A DNA stretch of 64,000 nucleotides from DAIPJH01 sp036770365. Its GTDB lineage: Bacteria; Pseudomonadota; Alphaproteobacteria; Rickettsiales; UBA998. Where the stretch lies: positions 62,001 to 126,000 of the forward strand of contig DAIPJH010000002.1 of the NCBI GenBank assembly GCA_036770365.1, written 5' to 3'. Below, piece after piece: positions 52,303-59,779 of the stretch (position 1 is the first letter of the stretch; every line of letters starts with the position of its first letter). Below the pieces are notes generated by a model that worked only from the letters and a program-made list of their open reading frames with translations, had not been told where the DNA came from and ran no database searches. Both the position numbers and the translations under genes were made by a program.

Positions 52303-54462
52303 ATGATCAAGGTTTACAACAGCATGCAGCGTAAGTGGGTATATATTTTTATCTTGGGGCTGTTTTTGACCGCACCTTTTACCGCGTCTGGCTTAGACAT
52401 TGCGCGCCCTTCCAAACAAGAACCCGTCTTGCTCAAAGCAGAAAAACTTGGCTATGACAGCATGAGCGAAATCGTGGTAGCATCAGGCAATGTTGAGGTC
52501 GTACAAGGTGACTATATCCTACAAGCGCAGCGCATTACTTATTACAAAAATGAAAACAAGGTCAAAGCACAAGGTCATGTTGTCCTGCTAGAGCCTAGTG
52601 GCAATGTCGTTATTGCAGAAAACCTGACATTACACAATAACCTCAAAGACGGTCTGATTCAGCATTTCAAAGTGACCCTGGCAGATAAGTCTCGTTTTTC
52701 TGCATTGGAAGCTACGCGCAGCAATGCAGAAAAAATTGTGATGAAAAAAGGCATCTATTCTCCATGTCCTGAATGTATTGCAAAAGACGGTAGTGAAGCT
52801 GCACCGCTTTGGCAAATCAAGGCACGTAAGATCAATATAGATGAAGTTAACCAACATGTCACCTACCGCGATGCGTGGATGGAAGTGTGGGGCGTTCCCG
52901 TTGCCTATACGCCTTTTTTCCGCCATCCAACTCCTGGAGCTGACCCTAAAATGGGCATTTTAATGCCTACCTATAAGCATTCTAGCCAACTTGGCACGAC
53001 CATCAAGACCCCCTTCTTTATTCCGCTTGCCCCCGATAAAGACATGACGATTACTCCCTTTATCACATCTGAGGAAGGTCCAGTGCTAGAAGGTGAATAC
53101 CGCCAGCGCACAGACAATGGCAATTTCCAATTCAATGGCAGTGCCACCAACCCTCATGATCGCAATGCATTGGGCGAACCGATCAATGGGCGCAATATTC
53201 GTGGACATATTTTTGCCACAGGGGCAAGTCAGATTAATGATAGTTGGAGCTGGGGTTTTAACATCAACCGCAGCAGTGATGACACGTATTTGCGCCGTTA
53301 TGGCTATGGTAATTATGACCTACTTACCTCACAAGCCTATGCCGATCGTATTGTGGGACGCAATATGCTTCGCGTGCAGAGTGTTGCTTTCCAAGGACTG
53401 GATATAGACGATAATCCCGATGCAGAACCGTACGCTCTGCCTAGCATTGATGGACATTTTGAATCTGATCCACTTACACTAGGTGCGCGTACCTACGCGG
53501 ATATCAATACCCTCACCTTATCACGCAAACTAGGTTCAGAATATCGCCGCTTATCCTCAACCGTGGGCGTACGCGTCCCATACATTTCTTCTGGTGGACA
53601 CGTGCTTGAAACCGACATCTCCATGCGCGGCGACGCATATTCCGTATCCGACGTCAGCCTAAACAATGGCACAAATTACAACGGTGAGAGCAACCGAGCC
53701 ATCCCCAAAGCTTCCGTCGCATGGAGCTACCCTTTGGTCAAACAAGTGAATGATGCCAGTTTGGTGATTGAGCCAATTGCAATGGTGGTCACACGCAGCA
53801 AAGGTAACAATCCCGAAAAAATTCCAAATGAAGACAGCCTCAACCCTGAATTCTCTGATATTAATATTTTTTCAGATGACCGCTACGGTGGACTTGACCG
53901 TGTGGAAGACGGCACACACGCTATTTATGGGATGAATACACGCTATCATATGCAAGGAGATAATCACGTTAGCTTTATGGCAGGCGAGGATATCCGACTA
54001 AATGGCGCGAATGTTTTCCCATCCTCAGCAAATCCTAACGATGATTTTTCAGATATCGTTGGACGCATAGCGATGCATATGAGTGCGGTCGACCTCGCCT
54101 ATCGTTTCCGTGTTGATCAACAAGACATGTCACTTAGTCGTAGCGAAATCAGCGGTAATCTTGATATTTTCCCTGTCGTCCTACAAGCTGATTATGTCAG
54201 ACTCAATGATGATCCTACCACCGACGAACGCGAAGAAGCCTCTGCAACAGGCGCGGTTGCTCTCAACAAACAGTGGTCTCTCAATTCTTTTGGACAACGT
54301 GACCTCGTAAAAAATCGCATGGTTGCAGCGGGCGGAGGACTGGTCTATACACATGAGTGTATTACGGTATTAACTGAATTCCGACGTGAATTTATCCGCG
54401 ACCGTGATGTTGAACCTAATAGCTCTATTTCTCTTAAACTAAGCCTAAAGAACCTGAACTGA
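52303..54462 (+). CDS. lptD: LPS-assembly protein LptD
   Basis: Outer-membrane barrel that inserts LPS into the outer leaflet. 719 residues from ATG 52303; ATG 52324 and TTG 52294 are alternatives. Signal peptide VYIFILGLFLTAPFTASG. N-terminal OstA/LptA-like beta-jellyroll (LLKAEKLGYDSMSEIVVASGNVEVVQGDYILQAQ, VVLLEPSGN). The barrel starts near 200 with MEVWGVPVAYTPFFRHPTPGADPKMGIL. Two Cys (SPCPEC and HECITV) are present. It is followed after seven bases by a SurA-type chaperone, which fits joint assembly. Confidence 0.93.
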   Translation: MIKVYNSMQRKWVYIFILGLFLTAPFTASGLDIARPSKQEPVLLKAEKLGYDSMSEIVVASGNVEVVQGDYILQAQRITYYKNENKVKAQGHVVLLEPSGNVVIAENLTLHNNLKDGLIQHFKVTLADKSRFSALEATRSNAEKIVMKKGIYSPCPECIAKDGSEAAPLWQIKARKINIDEVNQHVTYRDAWMEVWGVPVAYTPFFRHPTPGADPKMGILMPTYKHSSQLGTTIKTPFFIPLAPDKDMTITPFITSEEGPVLEGEYRQRTDNGNFQFNGSATNPHDRNALGEPINGRNIRGHIFATGASQINDSWSWGFNINRSSDDTYLRRYGYGNYDLLTSQAYADRIVGRNMLRVQSVAFQGLDIDDNPDAEPYALPSIDGHFESDPLTLGARTYADINTLTLSRKLGSEYRRLSSTVGVRVPYISSGGHVLETDISMRGDAYSVSDVSLNNGTNYNGESNRAIPKASVAWSYPLVKQVNDASLVIEPIAMVVTRSKGNNPEKIPNEDSLNPEFSDINIFSDDRYGGLDRVEDGTHAIYGMNTRYHMQGDNHVSFMAGEDIRLNGANVFPSSANPNDDFSDIVGRIAMHMSAVDLAYRFRVDQQDMSLSRSEISGNLDIFPVVLQADYVRLNDDPTTDEREEASATGAVALNKQWSLNSFGQRDLVKNRMVAAGGGLVYTHECITVLTEFRREFIRDRDVEPNSSISLKLSLKNLN

Positions 54463-54469
54463 GGACATC

Positions 54470-55843
54470 ATGAAAAAATCCATGTTACCATTCCTATCGA
54501 CCACCTTCATGTTCTTACTGACCATGCCTGCATTTGCAGGGCAAGCAGCCAAAGAGACCACTGAAGTCGGTGACATTGAAACCGTAGATGATGAGACGTC
54601 CCCTGCCTCTTCCCCTAAAGACACTACAGCAAAGGTCTCTTTGCCTGCGGGAGCAGAGAAAAACAGTATCGCCGCAGTGGTCAATGATGACATTATTTCT
54701 TTGTTGGATATTCAAGAACGCACCCAATTGATCGTAGCAACGACTGGTATGGGAGATAGCCCTGAGATTCAACAAAAGCTCAAAGCACAAGTGGTACGCA
54801 GCCTGATTGACGAGCGTCTGCAAGCACAAGCCGCCCAACGCCTCAATCTCACCGTCTCTGCGGATGAAATTCAACAAGCTATTGCGGGCATTGAAAAAGA
54901 ACGGGGTCGCCCAGCAGGCAGCTTAGAGAGCTATCTTCGCAGCAAAGGCGTTTCTCCCGAAACCTTTAAAGAACAAATTCGTGCGCAGATTAGCTGGAGC
55001 AAGTTACTTGGTCGCAAAATAGCTCCACATATCGTGATCGCTGATGAGGAAATTTTAAAAGAGCAGGATCGCTTGAAAAGCTCAAATGTTGTGCAAACAC
55101 AGTATCAACTTGCGACACTTTTACTCCCAATCATGCGCCCTGAAGATGCCGAACCTACGCGTCAACTCGCAGAAAAACTCTCTAGCGAGATTCGTGCGGG
55201 CGCAAGTTTTGAGGCTATTGCCAGCCAACTCTCTGCCGCTGGTGGCAAGCAAAGTACGCCACAATGGGTGAGTGCTGCACGCTTAGAATTGCCACTACGT
55301 GAAGCTCTTGAAAAACTTGGATCAAAGGGCGTCAGCCAACCTGTTAAAGGACCTTCAGGCTACCAAATCTTGCAGCTGCTTGATAAACGCGAACAGAAAC
55401 TCGAAGCAGATACCGAAGTTGCATTACGCCAACTTGTACTTACCCTCAAAAATGATGCACAATCTAAGGAAGTGAATGTGTTGATGGACATTGCACATTC
55501 CATTGCAAAACACCCCGGTTCGTGCGGAGAAACCACTGTGGCGGGAATTGAAAGCTTTGAAGGCTTAAACATTGATGTCACCGAAACCCGCACCCGTTAT
55601 TCAGCCATTTCTCCTGAAGTGCTTCCCCTCATCAAACCGCTGAATGTAGGAGAGATCTCTGAGCCATTTGCTGCACCAGATGGTATCCATCTGGTTATGC
55701 TCTGCGAAAAGATTGGATTGCCAACTTCTGCGCCTGAAAAAGAGCGCGTACGCGCACAGCTTTTTGATGAGAAGCTTCAGCTAGAATCAATGAAATACAT
55801 GCGTGATTTACGTCGTGAAGCCTTTGTAGATATCCGTCTCTAA
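54470..55843 (+). CDS. surA: SurA-type periplasmic peptidyl-prolyl isomerase
   Basis: Chaperone for outer-membrane proteins. 457 residues. Signal peptide PFLSTTFMFLLTMPAFAG. An acidic low-complexity segment (25-55) precedes the SurA N domain (AAVVNDDIISLLDIQERTQLIVATTG, KAQVVRSLIDERLQAQAAQRL, LGRKIAPHIVIADEEIL). Two parvulin segments follow (YQLATLLLPI through GPSGYQILQLLDKR; LRQLVLTLKND through APDGIHLVMLCEK). GAGG is before the ATG. The stop TAATG overlaps the rsmA start. In many relatives pdxA lies between surA and rsmA; here it does not. Confidence 0.9.
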   Translation: MKKSMLPFLSTTFMFLLTMPAFAGQAAKETTEVGDIETVDDETSPASSPKDTTAKVSLPAGAEKNSIAAVVNDDIISLLDIQERTQLIVATTGMGDSPEIQQKLKAQVVRSLIDERLQAQAAQRLNLTVSADEIQQAIAGIEKERGRPAGSLESYLRSKGVSPETFKEQIRAQISWSKLLGRKIAPHIVIADEEILKEQDRLKSSNVVQTQYQLATLLLPIMRPEDAEPTRQLAEKLSSEIRAGASFEAIASQLSAAGGKQSTPQWVSAARLELPLREALEKLGSKGVSQPVKGPSGYQILQLLDKREQKLEADTEVALRQLVLTLKNDAQSKEVNVLMDIAHSIAKHPGSCGETTVAGIESFEGLNIDVTETRTRYSAISPEVLPLIKPLNVGEISEPFAAPDGIHLVMLCEKIGLPTSAPEKERVRAQLFDEKLQLESMKYMRDLRREAFVDIRL

Positions 55844-56700
55844 TGATTGATACTCCTTTCACTTTACCAACGATCAAGCAAGTAATTGACATGCATGGGT
55901 TGCGAGCAACCAAAAAGCTTGGGCAAAATTTCCTCACTGACCTCAACCTCACGAACAAAATCGTTGCATGTGCAGGCCAACTAGACGGCGTACATATCAT
56001 TGAAGTCGGCCCTGGCCCTGGTGCGCTTACACGTCCACTGCTTGAAAGTATGGCACATGATGTAACTGTGGTTGAACTTGATACACGCTGCATTCCCATT
56101 CTTGAGCAATTAGCATCGCATTACAAAAATCGTCTGCATATCGTGCTGGGAGATGCGCTCAAACAAAACATGACCTTACTTGCGCCATCACCTCGCGCCA
56201 TCATCGCCAACCTTCCCTATAACGTCGCAACCCCTTTGCTAATTCACTGGCTTGAACTCATTCATCAAGATTCTACCAACCTACAATCCATGACCTTGAT
56301 GTTTCAAAAAGAAGTCGCACAGCGTATCACTGCCGAACCTGATTCCAAAGCATATGGACGTCTCTCTGTTATATGCCAATGGCTATGCCATACTGAGATA
56401 TGTTTTGATATCAGCCCACAGGCTTTTCTGCCGCCACCTAAGGTCATCTCTAGCGTGGTACATTTTATTCCACTAGCAACCCCCCAATTTCCTGCGAATA
56501 AGGTAAGTTTGGAAAAAGTGCTTGCGGCTGCCTTTGGTCAACGACGCAAAATGTTACGTGCTGCCCTCAAGTCATTAACGCCCCACGCAGAGGCACTTCT
56601 TGAACAAGCACACATTGACTCACAACGACGTGCAGAGACCTTAAGCGTTGCAGAATTCTGCCAACTTGCTAATGCTTTTGACGCGCTGCACATAAAATAA
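55843..56700 (+). CDS. rsmA: 16S rRNA (adenine1518/1519-N6) dimethyltransferase
   Basis: Dimethylates the two adjacent adenines in helix 45 of 16S rRNA. 285 residues. ATKKLGQNFLTDLNLTNKIV (KsgA opening), SAM loop IIEVGPGPGALTRPLLE, VVELDTRCIPIL, catalytic IIANLPYNVATPL, MTLMFQKEVAQRI, YGRLSV and AFGQRRKMLRAALKSL. ATG overlaps the surA stop by one base, so translation is coupled. Confidence 0.96.
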   Translation: MIDTPFTLPTIKQVIDMHGLRATKKLGQNFLTDLNLTNKIVACAGQLDGVHIIEVGPGPGALTRPLLESMAHDVTVVELDTRCIPILEQLASHYKNRLHIVLGDALKQNMTLLAPSPRAIIANLPYNVATPLLIHWLELIHQDSTNLQSMTLMFQKEVAQRITAEPDSKAYGRLSVICQWLCHTEICFDISPQAFLPPPKVISSVVHFIPLATPQFPANKVSLEKVLAAAFGQRRKMLRAALKSLTPHAEALLEQAHIDSQRRAETLSVAEFCQLANAFDALHIK

Positions 56701-56791
56701 TTGCTGCAACGCACTATAATTAAATGATTTTTTTATATTAATAATTGATTTTCTTCTCTCTTTGTGGTATATATAACCATGAGGTAATATT

Positions 56792-57244
56792 ATGAAAAAC
56801 AAAAAAATACTTATCATTGCCGCCGCCGCTATCCTTGTACCGCTCTCTGGATTTGGCTTTTATTCTATGCATAAGCAAAGCAATGATTATACATCCCAGC
56901 AATACTCTGAAGCGGTGCTTAAAAAAATTGCAACATCATGGAGTCCTAATGAATTAATCATGCGTGCGCATCCTGATATGATTGAACGCAACACAGAGGA
57001 AGGGATTATTCATTTTTCTGAAGTGTTTAAATCTCAGTTAGGGTCACTCAAGAAGCTAGAAGATTGTGATGGCTATGCTACCGAAGTCCACGCAACGGAC
57101 AAACCGACCCGTGTCACCGCAAGTTACCACTGCCCAGCATATTTTGCAAAAGGCAAAGGTGTCATCAATATTGGGCTATTACAAAACACCAAACATGAGT
57201 GGAACATCTACAGTTTCAGCGTTGAATCCCCACTACTGCAATAA
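56792..57244 (+). CDS. Membrane-anchored or exported orphan protein
   Basis: 150 residues. N-terminal basic segment MKNKK then a hydrophobic helix (ILIIAAAAILVPLSGFGFYSM), which is a signal anchor. The rest is a small globular domain of about 115 residues (NELIMRAHPDMIERNTEEGIIHFSEVFKSQLG, TRVTASYHCPAYFAKGKGVINIGLLQN) that resembles DUF4864/SnoaL-like cone folds, though I do not claim a family. It has its own TATAAT (56715-56720). It is alone between rsmA and mlaE. Confidence 0.65.
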   Translation: MKNKKILIIAAAAILVPLSGFGFYSMHKQSNDYTSQQYSEAVLKKIATSWSPNELIMRAHPDMIERNTEEGIIHFSEVFKSQLGSLKKLEDCDGYATEVHATDKPTRVTASYHCPAYFAKGKGVINIGLLQNTKHEWNIYSFSVESPLLQ

Positions 57245-57303
57245 CCTCATGATTTATAGCACTACATAACTTTATAATTCCCTTAACAATAGGAAATTAT
57301 ACA

Positions 57304-57319
57304 GTTAAAGTGCTATAAT
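57304..57319 (+). promoter_or_regulatory. Promoter-like motif before mlaE
   Basis: GTTAAAGT two bases before TATAAT, about 65 bases before the ATG at 57384. The same arrangement occurs before the bioH-like gene. Confidence 0.35.
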
Positions 57320-57383
57320 ACGTGACTTTTAGCATGACCGAGCTATATAGAAAGCATCTTGATATTTCTTAAAGGTGTCTTCT

Positions 57384-58157
57384 ATGAATCCTTTACAGCC
57401 AATTGGCCGTGCCTTTCTTCTCTTTCTTGCTGCCGTTGGCAGACTCACTTTATTTGCAGGCAATGGATTGTCCGCAATTATATCTCCTCCATTCTACTGG
57501 CGTCAAATTCGACATCAAATGGTTGAAATAGGCTATTATTCATTGCCCGTCATCGGACTCACTGCTATTTTTACAGGAGCGGTGTTAGCACTGCAAAGCT
57601 ATTCTGGTTTTTCTCGTTTTTCAGCCGAAAGCTCTATTCCAACAGTCGTTGTTCTTTCTATTACACGTGAGCTTGGGCCTGTGCTGGCGGGACTTATGGT
57701 TGCAGGACGCATTGGCGCAGCGATCGCCGCAGAAATTGGTACAATGCGCGTGACAGAACAGATTGATGCACTCACAACCTTATCGACCAACCCTTATAAA
57801 TATCTTGTTTTCCCACGCTTGGTTGCAGGGTTGCTGATGCTACCTTTACTAGTGCTGATTGCAGATATTATTGGGGTTTTTGGCGGCTACCTCGTCAGCG
57901 TTGGTAAATTAGGATTTTCCGCAGGGCCATACCTGCACAACACATTACAGTTTTTAGAAACCAAAGACGTGGTATCAGGACTAGTCAAAGCGGGGGCGTT
58001 CGGTTTTATTGTTTCCTTAATGGGATGCTACCATGGTTATCATTCTAAAGGTGGTGCGCAAGGCGTGGGCATGGCAACCACCAATGCGGTCGTGTCTGCC
58101 TCCATCATGATTTTACTATTTAACTACCTGATTACCGAACTTTTCTTTGCTTCTTAA
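57384..58157 (+). CDS. mlaE: Phospholipid-trafficking ABC permease MlaE
   Basis: Inner-membrane permease of the Mla system, which keeps outer-membrane lipid asymmetry. 257 residues. ATG 57384 is favoured by AAAGG eight bases upstream. GVLALQSYSGFSRF-like TM segment near 65, the conserved VLSITRELGPVLAGLMVAGRIGAAIAAEIGTMRVTEQIDAL near 88, then LVFPRLVAGLLMLPLL and IVSLMGCYHGYHSKGGAQGVG. Followed directly by the ATPase gene. No MlaD (MCE) gene is in this window. Confidence 0.94.
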   Translation: MNPLQPIGRAFLLFLAAVGRLTLFAGNGLSAIISPPFYWRQIRHQMVEIGYYSLPVIGLTAIFTGAVLALQSYSGFSRFSAESSIPTVVVLSITRELGPVLAGLMVAGRIGAAIAAEIGTMRVTEQIDALTTLSTNPYKYLVFPRLVAGLLMLPLLVLIADIIGVFGGYLVSVGKLGFSAGPYLHNTLQFLETKDVVSGLVKAGAFGFIVSLMGCYHGYHSKGGAQGVGMATTNAVVSASIMILLFNYLITELFFAS

Positions 58158-58158
58158 T

Positions 58159-58953
58159 ATGAACATGAGCGACACCATGACAACACCTCCAAAAATTCAG
58201 CTAACTAATGTTCACAAAGCATTTGGTGAAAAAATTGTACTAAATGGTATCAATCTCTCTGTGCCAGAAGGTGAATCTTTGGTCGTGATCGGTGGCTCAG
58301 GTACAGGAAAGTCCGTCTTACTCAAATCTATTTTAGGACTACTTCAACCTGATGCTGGAAGCATTTACATTGATAATCAAGAAACCACAAAACTAAGCAG
58401 CAAAGAACGTGAAGTATTAATGCATCGCTTTGGCATGCTGTTCCAAGGCGGCGCACTCTTTGATAGCTTACCTGTTTGGGAAAACATCACCTTTGCAGTT
58501 CGCCAACACAACAACATGAAACGTCATGATGCACGGGAACTTGCTGTAGAAAAACTCAGAGCAGTTGGGCTGGATGCGGATGTTGCCTCACTCTTTCCCT
58601 CTGAACTCTCAGGTGGAATGCAAAAACGTGTTTCGCTTGCACGGGCGATTACGGGCGACCCTGAAATCATTTTCTTTGATGAACCAACCACAGGGCTTGA
58701 CCCGATTATGGCAGATGTCATCAATGAATTGATCGTTGAATGTACGCGTGGCAAAGGCATGACAACGGTCACGATTACCCATGACATGGCAAGCGCACGC
58801 AAAATTGCAACGCAGATTGCAATGATTTACCAAGGCTCTATTATTTGGGAAGGTGCGGCAACCCAAATCGATGCTAGCGGTAACCCTTACGTTGATCAAT
58901 TTGTACACGGACGCGCCCATGGACCTATCACCGACGGTCAAAAAGCTGCCTAG
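58159..58953 (+). CDS. mlaF: Phospholipid-trafficking ABC ATPase MlaF
   Basis: 264 residues from ATG 58159; two later in-frame ATGs are possible. Walker A VIGGSGTGKSVLLKSIL near 45, Q loop MLFQGGALFDSLPVWENITF, signature LSGGMQKRVSLARA, Walker B IIFFDEPTTGLDP, switch His in VTITHDM. It ends with a short tail that overlaps the DUF2207-like start. It works with MlaE; the MCE subunit is expected elsewhere. Confidence 0.94.
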   Translation: MNMSDTMTTPPKIQLTNVHKAFGEKIVLNGINLSVPEGESLVVIGGSGTGKSVLLKSILGLLQPDAGSIYIDNQETTKLSSKEREVLMHRFGMLFQGGALFDSLPVWENITFAVRQHNNMKRHDARELAVEKLRAVGLDADVASLFPSELSGGMQKRVSLARAITGDPEIIFFDEPTTGLDPIMADVINELIVECTRGKGMTTVTITHDMASARKIATQIAMIYQGSIIWEGAATQIDASGNPYVDQFVHGRAHGPITDGQKAA

Positions 58954-59779
58954 GATCGCTCATCATCGCGCACGCGCACTGAGTCTATTACTGTGCCTTT
59001 ATATCACCATTGCCCCTGCGGCCTATGCTGCAGAACGCATTACCCAATTTGACAGCGTGGTACGTATTTTGGCCGATGGTACAGCAGAAGTTACCGAAAC
59101 CATCGACTTCATCGCCGAAGGAAAACTCATCACTAAAGGCATCTCTCGTCATTTTATTACACGTATATTCTTACGCCCCAACCAACCATTCTCCACCCCT
59201 ATCGACCTACACAATGTCACGCTTGATGGGCAACCTACCGCTTTTCATATAGTAGATACACAACAAGGAAAACGCGTGGTAACAGGTGATGCTAACACTC
59301 TATTAACCCACGGAAAACATCGCATCGTCCTCTATTACCTTGCTCGCAACAATATTCATTTTTATCCTGAATATGATGAATTTTTCTGGATGGTCACGGG
59401 ATTAGCATGGCCTTTTCCTATCGAACACGCACGTGTCCGTCTCTTTTTACCCGAAGGCGGCAAAATCTTACAAATAACGAGCTATACAGGAGTTTTTGGT
59501 TCTCAAACTTCCGATGCCAACACCCTAAGAGAAAATGATGGCATTGCCAGCGTAAACACTACACGTCCTCTCGACCTAGGCGAAAGCCTCAACGTCGCGG
59601 TCACATGGCAAAAAGGTATTATCATGCCCCCCAGCACAACACGCCTACGCCTTGAAATGATGTATGAAAAATTCATATATGCACCTACTACCTATGTAGT
59701 AAGTGCAGTGGGAGTCCTATTCCTCACCGTAAGTGGATGGTGGTACAAACGCCGCAAGCGCGGCATAAAAATCAGATAA
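58919..59779 (+). CDS. DUF2207-like membrane protein, N-terminal domain only
   Basis: 286 residues from ATG 58919, overlapping mlaF by 35 bases. Signal peptide ends PAAYAAE. The beta-rich DUF2207 N domain follows: ITQFDSVVRILADGTAEVTETIDFIAEG, RHFITRIFL, HRIVLYYLARNNIHFYPEYDEFFWMVTGLAWPFPIEHARVRLFLP, and DLGESLNVAVTWQKGII. One helix (YVVSAVGVLFLTVSGWWY) and a basic tail end it. Full DUF2207 proteins are about 550-650 residues with a large second half that is missing here. Its last 63 bases overlap the convergent fusion gene. The role is unknown. Confidence 0.75.
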   Translation: MDLSPTVKKLPRIAHHRARALSLLLCLYITIAPAAYAAERITQFDSVVRILADGTAEVTETIDFIAEGKLITKGISRHFITRIFLRPNQPFSTPIDLHNVTLDGQPTAFHIVDTQQGKRVVTGDANTLLTHGKHRIVLYYLARNNIHFYPEYDEFFWMVTGLAWPFPIEHARVRLFLPEGGKILQITSYTGVFGSQTSDANTLRENDGIASVNTTRPLDLGESLNVAVTWQKGIIMPPSTTRLRLEMMYEKFIYAPTTYVVSAVGVLFLTVSGWWYKRRKRGIKIR

